From Prorocentrum cordatum (lineage: Eukaryota; Sar; Dinophyceae; Prorocentrales; Prorocentraceae): a DNA stretch of 64,000 nt. The position numbers and the translations under genes were made by a program. The stretch spans positions 46,296-110,295 of the forward strand of contig CAUYUJ010000709.1 in NCBI GenBank assembly GCA_963575745.1, read 5' to 3'. Positions 1 to 10,515 of this stretch are shown one piece after another (the first letter of the stretch is position 1; each line of letters starts with the position of its first letter). Below the pieces are notes generated by a model. The model was not told the DNA's origin, searched no databases, and was given only the letters and a program-made list of their open reading frames with translations.

Positions 1-332
1 CTGCTTCCACGCGTGGGGGTGCTCAGAGTCGAAGCAGAGAGCTTCTGGAGGCATGGCTCAAAAAAATGAACAGTTCGACATAAAGTTCTATTCGCCAAGT
101 GTTGGGATAGTGAAAGTGCGCCCATAGAGCTCATATTAAGACAGAGAGGCCCAGATAGTCGTCCACAGGTGCAAAAAATCTGCTTCCTCAAAATGAATTG
201 TGAATATCTCTCAAATTTTCGCAAAACCGACCCAAAGTTATCACATCTTCTTATCTGGCCGGGTCGGCCAACTAGCTCCACCCCGCGCCGGAATTCCTCT
301 AGCTTATCGAAAACGAAGAGCTCTACGAGGTA
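1..332 (-). mobile_element. HR-A element 1, cut by the window start
   Basis: Matches the body and tail of the complete HR-A copy at 10,516-10,913, but the hairpin end lies left of the window. The tail is intact, from 'gggtcggccaactagctcc' to the subterminal repeat GAGCTCTACGAGG and the terminal TA at 331-332. No coding capacity is visible. The orientation given is that of the putative element 5' to 3', with the hairpin at the 3' end. Confidence 0.7.
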
Positions 333-514
333 TTAGCAAAAGGTCCGCCGAGATTGAAAAATAAAGAAATGTTGTTTTCGGTCGCACACAGTGTTGGTTC
401 CCCCTTGTCTTTTCATCGAAATAGTGCAGCTAGGGCCCTGAGCATTGCACCATCGAAAGCGCCATGATTTACTGCATAGAATGCAAATTCAAATTTGCAA
501 AACGAATTTCAAAA
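333..514. other. Unassigned AT-richer stretch between elements
   Basis: It begins with a piece resembling the HR-B tail (agcaaaaggtccgccgagatt), then shows only faint similarity to HR-A/HR-D interiors. Nothing coding is supported. Confidence 0.4.
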
Positions 515-543
515 CTTGGTAGCGTCCAAAACCCGGAGAGCAA
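515..543 (-). mobile_element. HR-C 3'-end fragment
   Basis: Only the terminal block is present: CTTGGTAGCG then CCAAAACCCGG then AGAGC. It is followed at once by an HR-D hairpin. It is preceded by A, as at every HR-C end in this window. Confidence 0.6.
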
Positions 544-808
544 CTGGGAACCGGCGGTGAACCGTCAACCATGTTACCGCTGGACACCTCCTAGAGCTCT
601 TTTGTTGCACAGCGCTCCTCGGAACCCACAAAGGAAGCTTCTGAAGCGAGAGCCGAGAAACTCGGAAAATCACGATTTTTTGGTTTCCATCCAAAGTCGG
701 TTCTGCAAGTCTATTGATAGTAATATTGCAGCTACAAACCTGGGTATTTAGCTGGCAGACGCGGCATAACCCACTACACGTGAGAAGCATTTGGTTCCTC
801 AATATGAA
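544..808 (-). mobile_element. HR-D element 1, truncated
   Basis: HR-D has the same hairpin end as HR-A (CCGGCGGT...ACCGCCGG, here decayed to ACCGCTGG), but a body with 'ctcttttgttgcac' and 'gcagacgcggcataacccactaca'. This copy loses its tail where HR-A element 2 begins. Confidence 0.55.
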
Positions 809-1036
809 CTGGCGCCGGCGGTGAACCGTCAACCTGGTCACCGCCGGGAACCTCGTAGAGCTCTTTGCACGCGTAAGAGTGCTTAGATTCAAAGCAGACA
901 GCTTATTGGGGCATTTCTAGAAAAACATCGAATTTTCATTTTTTGTTATGAACTTCATGTCGGTTGCAATATCTTTGAACTATTAGCAAAACCGACTCAA
1001 AGTTGTCACATTGTCCCTTTTGGTCGGGTCGGCCAA
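809..1036 (-). mobile_element. HR-A element 2, internally deleted
   Basis: The hairpin end is perfect (CCGGCGGTGA / TCACCGCCGG with the ccgtcaacc loop), followed by CCTCGTAGAGCTC. The body is shortened, and the tail stops at 'ggtcggccaa', where HR-D element 2 begins. Confidence 0.65.
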
Positions 1037-1632
1037 CTAGGAGCCGGCGGTAAACCGTCAACCAGGTTACCGCCGGAAGCCTCGTAGGGCTCTTGTCTGC
1101 ACGACGCTGCTTGAAACACATGGGGGGAGCTTTCTTACGCGTGAGCTGAAAATCTTCAAAAGTTACGTTCTTCAGCTACAGCACCTCTCAGATTCACTCG
1201 TATAATACGAATAGTTTCGCGGATCTAGCTCGAGTAGCAGACCGAGTTCAGACCTCTCGATAGAACAGACAAACGCGCCTGATGAATCTGAACTGGTTTC
1301 TGTAAGTAGCAGCTCTGTACCTCTCATAAATCTTGAGAAGTACAGAAAACCGTCAACGCGTGTCAAGATGCTCGAAACGGCCGACGGTTCCCTCAAGTCT
1401 TTTGATAGTAATATTGCAGCTACAGACCTGAGAATTTCACTGGCAGACGCGGCACAACCCACTACAGGTGAGAGAAAAGTCTGGTTCCCAAAACAAAATT
1501 AAAAATTTTGCACAAAGATTGCAAAACCGACCCAAAGTGACCATATTGTCTCTTAAGGTCGGGTCGGCCGACTAGCTCCACCCTCCGCCCGAGTTCCTCT
1601 TCGCTCATCTTGCCGAAGAGCACTACGAGATA
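1037..1632 (-). mobile_element. HR-D element 2 carrying a block of HR-B repeat units
   Basis: Hairpin CCGGCGGTAA/TTACCGCCGG at 1043-1076. Between about 1,175 and 1,382 the HR-D body is replaced by HR-B type sequence (cacctctcagattcactcg, gagttcagacctct, cgtgtcaagatgctcgaaacggcc). HR-D sequence then resumes (ggttccctcaagtcttttgatagtaat). The tail reaches 'gaagagcactacgagata'. It looks like a recombinant or gene-conversion product. Confidence 0.55.
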
Positions 1633-1806
1633 CAAGCTCCAACCCGCGCCGGAATTCCTCTAGCTCATCGCTGACGAAGAGCTATACGAGGCATTGTCAA
1701 ATATCTGTCAATCTCAGCAAAACCAACCCAAAGTCACCACTTTGTCTCTTAAGGCCGGGTCGGCCAACTAGCTCCACCCCGCGCCGGAATTCCTCTAGCT
1801 CATCGA
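1633..1806 (-). mobile_element. HR-D/HR-A tail fragments
   Basis: Two partial tails in a row: 1,633-1,692 (agctccaacccgcgccgg to agctatacgagg), then 1,694-1,806 (caaaaccaacccaaagtcacc to ctagctcatcga). HR-D element 3 is inserted in the second tail after catcga. Confidence 0.5.
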
Positions 1807-2144
1807 CTGGGAGCCGGCGGTAAACCGTCAACCAGGTTACCGCCGCGAGCCTCGTAGAGCTCTTTTCTCGCACGGCGCTGCTTAGAACATGCGGCAGGAG
1901 CTTTTCTGATACGCAAGGTGAAAATTCGAAAAAGGGAGTTGTTTTAGTTGTCACCGACGACGGTTCCGCCAAGTGTTTTGATAGAAAACTGCAGCTACGG
2001 ACCTGAGAATTCATTAGCAGACGCGACACGACCCACTACAGGTGCGAAAAATACCGGCTCTTTAAGCGAATGTTCACATCTCTCACAAAGTTCGTCCAAC
2101 CGACCCAAAGTTCGCACATCGTCCGTCGGGGCCGGGTCGGCCAA
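1807..2144 (-). mobile_element. HR-D element 3
   Basis: Hairpin end gagccggcggtaaacc...ggttaccgccg, then CCTCGTAGAGCTC. The body has the typical 'aagtgttttgatag' and 'cacgacccactacaggtgcgaaaaat' blocks. It ends at 'gggtcggccaa' against HR-B element 1; its own terminal tail is missing. Confidence 0.6.
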
Positions 2145-3227
2145 GTGGGCGCCGGCGGTAAACCGTCAACCTTTCTTACCGCCGGGGGCCTCGTAGAGCT
2201 TCCTGAATCGAAAAAAAAATTGCAGAGAACGAATGGTTTCAGCCCGAGCGATTCCAGACCTCTCGATGCAACAGCCGAACGCCCCAGATGCTTCTGGATC
2301 GCTTTCTCTGCGTACGAGCTCTGTAGCTCTCCTACAGCCCGAGTCACGTGCGAAAATCGACAGCACCTCTCAAGATGACTCGAACAATATGAATAATTTC
2401 GGAAACCTAGCTCGAGTATCAGACCGAGTTCAGACCTCTGAATGCGACAAGCAGACGCGTCTGATGTCTTCACATCGATTCCTCTGATTGCCAGCCCTGT
2501 AGCCTCGCTACAGCCCTAAGCAGTAACCCAACAGCACCTCTCGAGATGACTCGAACAATGCGAATAGTTTCGCGCAGGAGACCGAGTTCCGAGCTCTAGA
2601 GTCGACAGGCGGACGCGCCTGATGTCTCGGAAACGATTCCTGTCATTACCACCCCTGTATCCCCCCCCCCTACAGTCCGAGGTAAGTGGAAAAAAACCGA
2701 CGCCTCTCAAGGTGGGTCGGGCGATACGAACAGCTTCGCGGACCTAGCTCAGGCAGAAGACCGAGTTCAGATCTCTGGATTCGACAGGCGGACACGCCTG
2801 ATGTCTCAAATCGATGCCTGTGATTATCAGCCCTCTAGCCCCCCTACAGCCCGAATTAAGTACAGAGAACCGACAGCATCTCTCAAGATGACTCGAACAA
2901 TACGGATAGTTTTGTGAACCTAGCTCGGACAGCAGACCGAATTCAGAGCTCTAGATTGAAAAAACAAACGCGCCTGATGATTTTGAATCGATTCCTGTAA
3001 GCATCAGCTCTGTAGCTGTCCTATAGCTCGAGTTAAGTACAAAAAACGTCAACGCGTATCAAGATGACTCGAAACGGCCGATCCCGCCGGGATGCTTTTT
3101 GTCAGTAATATCTACCCGATCGAGCTGAGATCAAGACGGCGAGCGGGAAGAAGATCGAATATCATGGGAAAAATACTAGAGCTCCAACGAATGGTTGAAT
3201 CTCGAGAACAAAATTTTGAACCGACCA
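2145..3227 (-). mobile_element. HR-B element 1 with about five internal units
   Basis: Defines HR-B. The hairpin end is CCGGCGGTAA...TTACCGCCGG, followed by 'ctcgtagagcttcctga' and a leader. Diverged tandem units of about 180 bp follow, each with 'cacctctcaagatgactcgaacaatacg', 'agcagaccgagttc' and 'ctgtagc...ctacagc'. The tail starts 'cgaaacggccgatcccgcc' and continues 'gagatcaagacggcgagcggg'. The copy breaks at 3,227 against an HR-C end fragment. No open reading frame persists through the units, so no product is proposed. Confidence 0.65.
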
Positions 3228-3242
3228 CTTGGTAGCGTCGAA
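3227..3242 (-). mobile_element. HR-C terminal fragment
   Basis: 'cttggtagcgtcgaa': only the terminal ten or so bases of HR-C remain between HR-B element 1 and HR-D element 4. Confidence 0.45.
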
Positions 3243-3540
3243 CTGGACCGGCGGTAAACCGTCAACCTGGTTACCGCCGGGAACCTCGTAGAGATCTTTA
3301 CTTGCATGGCGATCGTCGGAACACATGGAGAAAGCTTCTGGGCGAGAAACAAAAAACTCGAAAAATCACGTTTTTCTGTTTTTATCCAACGTCGGTTCCC
3401 CCAAGTGTTTTGATAGTAATACTGCACCTACAGACCTGAAAATTTTACTGGCAAACGCGGAATAACACTACAGGTGCGAAAAATCTGCTTTTTCAAAATA
3501 AATGGTCAAATATCTTTCAAATATTCGCAAAACCGACCCA
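3243..3540 (-). mobile_element. HR-D element 4, interrupted by HR-A element 3
   Basis: Hairpin CCGGCGGTAA/TTACCGCCGG. The body has 'ggttcccccaagtgttttgatagtaatactgc'. It is interrupted after 'cgacccaa'. A plausible continuation, 'ggttaacactttgtcctttctgctcgggtcgaccaa', lies at 3,935-3,970 beyond the inserted HR-A copy. Confidence 0.55.
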
Positions 3541-3934
3541 ACTGGTGCCGGCGGTGAACCGTCAACCTGGTGACCGCGGGGAACCTCGTAGAGCTCCTTT
3601 TACGCATAAGAGTGCCCAGAATTGAAGCAGAACTTTACAGTAGATTTTCTTCTTAATCTTTAATTTCCAAATCTTTATGTTAATATGAGGACAGGTTCCT
3701 GGCTTTGCTCAGAAGAATTTGTCGATGGAATGAGCTCAGAATTTGAGAGGCAACTTCTGTGATGCGAAGCTTCGCTCTGCGGAATTAACAGCCCAAACGA
3801 ATGGTTAGAACTGCAAAATCGGCTGAGCCAGGCCGCGGATGGCATGATCGCGTCTCTTTTGGAGATGTCGCCAACTAGCTCCACCCTGTCGCCGAATTTC
3901 ACTAGCTCTGTTACCATCAGAGCTCTACGAGGTA
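3541..3934 (-). mobile_element. HR-A element 3 with unrelated interior
   Basis: The ends are HR-A: a decayed hairpin GCCGGCGGTGA...TGACCGCGGG, CCTCGTAGAGCTC, and a tail ending GAGCTCTACGAGGTA. The interior from about 3,640 to 3,870 does not match other HR-A copies and I do not recognise it. Confidence 0.55.
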
Positions 3935-3970
3935 GGTTAACACTTTGTCCTTTCTGCTCGGGTCGACCAA

Positions 3971-4367
3971 CTGGCGCCGGCGGTGAACCGTCAACCTGGT
4001 CACCGCCGGGAACCTCGTAGAGCTCCTTCCACGCGCATAGTGCTCAGAGTCTAAAGAGAAGGCTTCTGGAGGCATTTCTCGAAAAAATAAACATTTATTT
4101 TTTTCCATGTCGACATGAAGTTGGTTCCCCCAAGTGTTTTGATCATAAATTTGCGCCTACAGAGCTCATATTAAGACGCAGAGGCCCTGATAGTCGTTCA
4201 CAGGTGCGAAAAATCTGCTTTCTCAAAATAAATTGTCAAATCTCTCCGAAATCTTTGCAAAACTGACCGAAAAATAACACTTTGTCCTTTCTCGCCGGGT
4301 CGGCCAACTAGCTCCACCCCGCGCCGGATTCCTCTAGCTCATCGATAACGAAGAGCTCTACGAGGTA
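3971..4367 (-). mobile_element. HR-A element 4, full length
   Basis: It runs from the hairpin (CCGGCGGTGA/TCACCGCCGG) to the tail 'gaagagctctacgaggta'. Subterminal repeats CCTCGTAGAGCTC and GAGCTCTACGAGG are exact inverted copies. Confidence 0.7.
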
Positions 4368-4405
4368 CTAGCTCCACCCCGCGCCGGAATTCCTCTAGCT
4401 CATCG
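4368..4405 (-). mobile_element. HR-A tail fragment, site of the next insertion
   Basis: 'ctagctccaccccgcgccgg' to 'ctcatcga': the first part of an HR-A tail, cut after catcga by HR-A element 5. Confidence 0.45.
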
Positions 4406-4744
4406 ACTGGCGCCGGCGGTGAACCGTCAATCTGGTCACCGCCGGGAACCTCGTAGAGCTCCGTTCACGCGTGAGAGAGCTCAGAGTCGCAAGAGAGAGC
4501 TTCTGGAGGCATCTCGAAAAATTGAACATTGATTTTTTTAAGGTCGAAATAAAGTTGGTTGCTCCAAGTGTTTTGGTAGTAAAAGTGCGCCTAGAGAGCT
4601 CATATTAAGACGCAGAGGCCCTCACAACCTTTTACAGGTGCGAAAAATCTGCTTTCTTAAAATAAATGGTCAAATATCTTTCAAATATTCGCAAAACCAC
4701 CCAAAAGTTGTCATCACATTGTCTTTTCTGGTCGGGTCGACCAA
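4406..4744 (-). mobile_element. HR-A element 5, tail missing
   Basis: The hairpin and body are intact up to 'ggtcgggtcgaccaa'. HR-B element 2 follows directly. Confidence 0.6.
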
Positions 4745-5918
4745 CTGGGCGCCAGCGGTAAACCGTCAACCTTCCTTACCGCCGGGGGACTCGTAGAGCT
4801 TCCTGAGCATATATAATGTCAAAAAAATTGCAGAGAACGAATAGTTTTTCAGCCTAAACGATTTCAGACCTCTCGATGCAACAGCCAAACGCCCATCATG
4901 CTTCTGGATCGTTTTCTGTGCGCCCGAGCTCCGTAGCTCACCTACAGCCCGAGTTACGTGCGAAAACCGACAGCACCTCTCAAGATCACTCGAACAATAC
5001 AAATAGTTTCGCGAGTCTAGCTCGAGTATCAGACCGAGTTCAGACATCTGAATGCAACAGGCGGACGCGCCTGATGTCTCCGAATCGATTCCTGTGATTA
5101 CCAGCCCGGCAGCCCCCTTACAGCCCGAGTTAAGTGCAGAAAATCGACAGCACCTCTGAAGATGACTCGAACAATACGACTAGTTTCGCGGACCTAGCTC
5201 GGGCAGCAGGCCGAGTTCAGGGCTCTGAATGCGACAGGTGGACGCGACTGATGTCTCCGAATCAATTCCAGTGATTACCAGCCCTGCAGCCCCCTTACAG
5301 CTCGAGTTAAGTGCAGAAAACAGTCAGCACCTCTCAAGATGCCGACGAATACGAACAGTTTTGCGAACCTAGCTCGGGCAGCACACCGAGTTCCGAGCTC
5401 TGGATTCGGCAGGCGGACGCGCCTGATGTCTCCGAATCGATTCCTGTGAATACGAGCCCTGTAGCCCCCCTACAGCCAGAGTTAACCGCAGAAAACTGTC
5501 AGCACCTCTCAAGATGACTTTAACAATACGAATGGTTTCGCGATTCTAGATCGGGCAGCAGACCGAGTTCAGACCTCTAAATGAAACAGACGAACGCGCC
5601 TGATGATTCGCAATCGATTTCTGTGAGAATCAGCTCTGTAGCTGCCCTACAGCTCGAGTTAAGTAAAAAATACCGACAACGCGTATCAGGATGACTCGAA
5701 ACAGCCGATCCCGCCGCGATGCTTTTTTGCAGAAATATTTACCCGATCGAGCTGAGAGTATGAGTGCGAGCGGGAATAAGATCGAATATGGTCAGATAAA
5801 ATACTAGAGCTCAAACGAATTGTTGAATTTCGAGAACAAAATTTTGAACCGAAGAAAAGTCACCAAAAGGTCCGTCGAGATTTTTCTTGCCAACTAGCTC
5901 TCCAGCGCGCCGGAATTA
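4745..5918 (-). mobile_element. HR-B element 2
   Basis: Hairpin end 'gggcgccagcggtaaacc...ccttaccgccggggg', subterminal ACTCGTAGAGCTT, then the leader 'cctgagcatatataatg' and several internal units. The conserved tail is 'gtccgtcgagatttttcttgccaactagctctccagcg'. It ends at 'ccggaatta', where HR-B element 3 begins. Confidence 0.65.
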
Positions 5919-7063
5919 CTGGGCGCCGGCGGTAAACTGTCAACCTGTCTTACCGCCGGGGGACTCGTAGAGCTTCCTGACAATATATAATGTTGAACGA
6001 TAGTTTTTGAGCCCAAGCGATTTCAAACCTCTCGATGCAACAACCGAACGCCCCCGATGCTTCTGAATTGCCTTCTGTACGACCTCTCTAGCTCTCCTTC
6101 AGCCCGAGTTACGCGCGTAAATCGACAGCACCTCTGAAGATGACTCGAACAATAGAGATAGTTGGGCATACCTAGCTCGAAAATCAGACCGAGTTCAGAC
6201 CTCTGAATACGACAGGCGGACGCGTCTGAGTTCTCCGAATCGATACCTGTCAATACAAGCCCTGCGGCGCCCACAGCCGAGTTAAGTGCAGAAAATCGGC
6301 ACCTCTGAAGATGACTCGAACAATACGAATAGTTTCGCGGACCTAGTTTGGGCAGCAGACCGAGTTCGGAGCTCTGGATTCGTCAGGTGGGCGCGCCTAA
6401 TGTTTGCAAATCGATTTCTGTGAGAACCAGCACTATAGCCACCCTACAACGAGTTAAGCATAGAAAACCGACAGCATCTCTCAAGGTGACAAGAACACTA
6501 CGAATAGTTTTGCGATTCTAGATCGGACAGCAGACCGAGCTCAGAGCTCTGAATTCGACAGACGAACGCGAATGATGATTCTGAACCCGTTTCTGTAAGT
6601 ATCAGCTCTGTAGCTGCCATATAGCTCGAGTTGCATACAGAAAACCGAGAGCGCCTGTCAAGATGACTGGAATAATACGAATGGGTATGCGGACCTACCT
6701 CGGATAGCAGACCGAGTTCAGAGCTCTGGATGTAACAGACGGACGCGCCTGATGATCCTGCATCGACTAGATCTGCTTACCAGCTTTGTAGCTCTCCTGT
6801 ATCTCGAGTTAAGTCCAAAATAGCGACAGCGCGTATCAAGATGACTCGAAACGGCCGATTCCGTCCATGTGCTTTTTGGCAGTAAAGATATCTGATCGAG
6901 CTAAGATCAAGATGGCGAGCGGGAATGAGATCGAATATCACGGAAAAAATACTAGAGCTCTAACGAAGGGTTGAATTTCGAGAACAAAATTTTCAACCGA
7001 CCGAAAGTCAGCAAAAGGTTCGTCGAGATGTTTCTTGCCAACTAGCTCTCCAGCGCCCCGGAA
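5919..7063 (-). mobile_element. HR-B element 3
   Basis: Hairpin CCGGCGGTAA...CTTACCGCCGG, ACTCGTAGAGCTT, and internal units to the tail 'cttgccaactagctctccagcgccccggaa'. HR-D element 5 is inserted directly after 'ccggaa', the same position used in HR-B element 5. Confidence 0.65.
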
Positions 7064-7454
7064 CTGGGAACCAGCGGTAAACCGTCAACCAGGTTACCGC
7101 CGGAACCCTCGTAGAGCTCTTTTCTGACATCGCGCTCCTCAGAACAAATGAAGGAGGCTTCTGGGCGAGGCCCGAAAAAATCCAAAAAATCCGTTTTTTG
7201 ATTTTTATTTGACGTCGGTTGCTCCAAGTGCTTTCGTAGTAATACTGTACCTAACGGCCTGGAAATTTTACAGGCGCACGCGTCATAACCCATTACAGGT
7301 AAGAAAAATCTGGTTTCTCAAAATGAATTTTCAAATATCTTTCAAATCTTTGCAAAACCGACCCAAAGTCACCACTTTGTCTCTTAAGGCCGGGTCGACC
7401 AACTAGCTCCAGCCCGCGCCGGAATTCCTCTAGCTCATCGATGCCGAAGAGCTC
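7064..7454 (-). mobile_element. HR-D element 5
   Basis: Hairpin end 'gaaccagcggtaaacc...ggttaccgccgg', CTCGTAGAGCTC, HR-D body, and a tail reaching 'catcgatgccgaagagctc'. It is followed by 'cagcgccctggattactcttagcttccagcaa', a piece of HR-B tail (7,455-7,486). Confidence 0.55.
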
Positions 7455-7486
7455 CAGCGCCCTGGATTACTCTTAGCTTCCAGCAA

Positions 7487-7535
7487 CTCGAACCGGCGGT
7501 AAACCGTGAACCTGGTCACCGCCGGGAACCTCTTC
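7487..7535 (-). mobile_element. Solo hairpin fragment
   Basis: 'gaaccggcggtaaaccgtgaacctggtcaccgcc...' with one stem mismatch (GGTAA against TCACC), then a broken 'gaacctc'. It is followed by an HR-B tail piece, 'actagctctccagcgccccggaa' (7,536-7,561). Confidence 0.45.
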
Positions 7536-7561
7536 CTAACTAGCTCTCCAGCGCCCCGGAA

Positions 7562-7844
7562 CTGGCGCCGGCGGTGAACCGTCAACCTGGTTACCGCCGG
7601 GCACCTCGTAGAGCTTCTTGCACGCGTAAGAATACTCAGATTCAAAGTAGACCGCTTCTCAGAGCATTTCTAGAAAAACATCATATTTGCATTTCTCGGT
7701 GTCAACGTAACGTCAGTTCCTCCAAATGTTTAGATAGTAAAACTGTCTCGGAAGAGCTGAGATGCTCGCAAAATAAAGTTAAGATACCAATGCTCGGAGT
7801 AAAAATCTGCTTTCTTAAAATGAATTGTCAAATATCTTTTGAAT
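7562..7844 (-). mobile_element. HR-A element 6, truncated
   Basis: The hairpin is CCGGCGGTGA...TTACCGCCGG (one stem mismatch, so one side looks converted). The body runs to 'aaaatgaattgtcaaatatctttt'. The tail is missing where HR-B element 4 starts. Confidence 0.55.
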
Positions 7845-9349
7845 ACTGGGCGCCGGCGGTAAACCGTCAACCTTTGTTTTTTTGCGTCTTTGCTGGGACC
7901 GTCTTGGCCACTAAGGCCAGGTCCAACAAAGTATCAGGCGAAACAGAGCCTCTTATTCATCACGCAAGCAGTCCGCTCTTATACCACACAGCGAAGCTGA
8001 AGGAATGAAGAGAAACGCATGCCGCAATGACACAATCAAACGCAAAGCACACAAAGAAATGAGTCAGTGAACAGCGAAGCTGTTGGAATAAACAAGAACA
8101 CAGATAAAGAAGAAACAATGTGTGACTTATCCCTGCGAATGATCAAAGAAGGTCTGCACTACCTGTGTGAGCACATAGCATACGCGCTCCGCCGCTGATA
8201 GTTCCGCATCTGTAACAGTGGCGCTTGGTGGCAGACACCAGGCAACATATAATGTCGAAAAATTTACACCGAAAAAATACTTTTTCAGCCCAAGAAGTTT
8301 CAGACCTCTCGGATGCAACAGCCGAACGCCCCCCTGCTTCTGCATTGTCTTCTGTACGAGCTCTGTAGCTTTCCTACAGCCCGACTTACGTGCGTAAATC
8401 GACAGCACCTCTCAAGATGACTCGAACAATACGAATAGTTGGGCAAACCTAGCTCGAGTATCAGACCGAGTTCAGATCTCTGCATGCGACAGGCGGACGC
8501 GTCTGATGTCTCTGAATCGATTCATGTGATTACCAGCCCTGCGGCCCCCCTACAGCCCGAGTTAAGTGCAGGAAACCGACAGCACCTCTCAGGATGACTC
8601 GAACAATACGAATAGTTTCGCGGACCTAGTTCGGGCAACAGACAGAGTTCGGAGCTCTGGATTCCAAAGGCGGACGCGCCTGATGTCTCCGAATCGATTC
8701 CACTGATTACCAGCCATGCAGCCCCCTACAGCCCAAGTTAAGTGCAGAGAACCGACAGCATCTCTCAAGATGACTCGAACAATACGAATAGTTTCGCGAT
8801 TCTAGATCGGGCAGCAGACCGAGTTCGGAGCTCCGGATTCAACAGACAGCGGCCACTGATGATTCTTAATCAGATTACGTACGCATCAGCTATATAGCTG
8901 TCCTGTAGCTCGAGTTAAGTACAGAAAACCGAGAGCGTCTGTCAAGATGACTCGAATAATACGAATAGGTTTGCGGACCTAGCTCGGCTAGCAGACCGAG
9001 TTCAGACCTCTGGGTTCAACAGGCGAACGCGCCTGATCATTCTGAATTGATTAGCTGTGCTTACCAGCTCTGTAGCTATTCTGAAGCTCGGGTTATCTTG
9101 AGAAAACCATCACCGCGTGACAAGATGGCCCGAAACGGCTGATCCCGCCCGTGTGCTTTTTGGCAGTAAAAGGTAAGCGATCGAGCTGAGATCAAGATGG
9201 CGAGCGGGAATAAGATCGAATCTCATGGGAAAAAATACTAGAGCTCTAACGAATCGTTGAATTTCGAGAACAAAATTTTCAACCGACCAAAAGTCAGCAA
9301 AAGGTCCGTCGAGATTTTTCTTGCCAACTAGCTCTCCAGCGGCCCGGAA
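7845..9349 (-). mobile_element. HR-B element 4, interrupted by a LINE fragment
   Basis: It starts with the left hairpin arm and loop (CCGGCGGTAAACCGTCAACC). About 370 bp of LINE 3'-end sequence has replaced the right hairpin arm and the ACTCGTAGAGCTT repeat. HR-B sequence resumes at 'caacatataatgtcg' (8,243) and runs through the units to the tail 'agctctccagcggcccggaa'. Confidence 0.6.
7872..8242 (-). mobile_element. 5'-truncated LINE, 3' end only
   Basis: On the minus strand the end of an open frame (8,242 to 8,127) reads ...SATVTDAELSAAERV... and stops after HSQG. This matches the C-terminus of the complete LINE, which reads ...GATVTDSELTACERL. A 3' untranslated region and a short A run (Ts at 7,875-7,882) follow. 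It differs enough from the complete LINE to be another subfamily. Confidence 0.6.
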
Positions 9350-10515
9350 CTGGGCGCCGGCGGTAAACCGTCAACCTTTGTTACCGCCGGGGGACTCGTA
9401 GAGCTTCCTGACAACATATAATGTTGAAAAAATACAAAGAAAAAATACTTTTTCAGTCCAAGCAATTTCAGACCTCTCGGATGCAACAGCCGAACGCCCC
9501 CGATGCTTCTGGATTGTCTTCTGTACGAGCTCTGTAGCTCTCCTACAGCCCGAGTTACGTGCGTAAATCGACAGCACCTCTCAAGATGACTCGAACAATA
9601 CGAATAGTTTGGCAAACCTAGCTCGAGTATCAGACCGAGTTCAGACCTCTGCATACGACAGGCGGACGCGTCTGATGTCTCTGAATCGATTCATGTGATT
9701 ACCAGCCCTGCGCCCCCCTACAGCCCGAGTTAAGTGCAGGAAACCGACAGCACCTCTCAGGATGACTCGAACAATACGAATAGTTTCGCGGACCTAGTTC
9801 GGGCAACAGACAGAGTTCGGAGCTCTGGATTCCGAAGGCGGACGCGCCTGATGTCTCCGAATCGATTCCACCGATTACCAGCCATGCAGCCCCCTACAGC
9901 CCAAGTTAAGTGCAGAGAACCCACAGCATCTCTCAAGATGACTCGAACAATACGAATAGTTTCGCGATTCTAGATCGGGCAGCAGACCAAGTTCGGAGCT
10001 CCGGATTCAACAGACAACAACCACTGATGATTCTGAATCAAATTCTGTACGTATTAGCTCTGTAGCGGTCCTGTAGCTCGAGATCAGTACAGAAAAGCGA
10101 GAGCGTCTGTCAAGATGACTCGAATAATACAAATAGGTTTGCGAACCTAGCTCGGCTAGCAGACCGGGTTGAGACGTCTGGGTTCAACAGGCGAACGCGC
10201 CTGATCATTCTGAATCGATTAGCTGTGCTTACCAGCTCTGTAGCTGTCCTGAAGCTCGAATTATCTGAAGAACACCGTCACCACGTGACAAGATGACCCA
10301 AAACGGCCGTCCCGCCGCAGTGCTTTTCGGCAGTAAAGAATACCCGATCGAGCTAAGATCAAGACGGCGAGCGGGAATAAGATCGAATATCACGGGAAAA
10401 AATACTAGAGTTCAAACGAATAGTTGAATTTCGAGAACAAAATTTTCAACCGACCAAAAGTCCTCAAAATGTTTGTCGAGATTTTTCTTGCCAACTAGCT
10501 CTCCAGCGCCCCGGA
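9350..10515 (-). mobile_element. HR-B element 5, main part
   Basis: Hairpin CCGGCGGTAA...TTACCGCCGG, ACTCGTAGAGCTT, internal units and a tail to 'ccggaa'. Its last 50 bases (ttactcttaagcttcc... to GGAAGCTCTACGAGTTA) lie at 10,914-10,963, displaced by HR-A element 7. When joined, AAGCTCTACGAGT at the tail pairs exactly with ACTCGTAGAGCTT near the hairpin. Confidence 0.7.

Noticed and set aside
464-751. Small protein genes across the first 31 kb
   Set aside because: The short frames follow repeat boundaries, recur out of phase in sibling copies and contain hairpin or tail sequence. None has a domain.
809-860. Rho-independent terminators or bacterial REP/attC sites at the CCGGCGGTRA hairpins
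   Set aside because: The hairpins sit at a fixed place in dispersed eukaryotic elements with shared flanks and have no T-run. They are transposon ends.
2380-6800. CRISPR-like array
   Set aside because: The repeats are about 180 bp, diverged and without unique spacers. They are internal units of HR-B elements in a eukaryotic setting.
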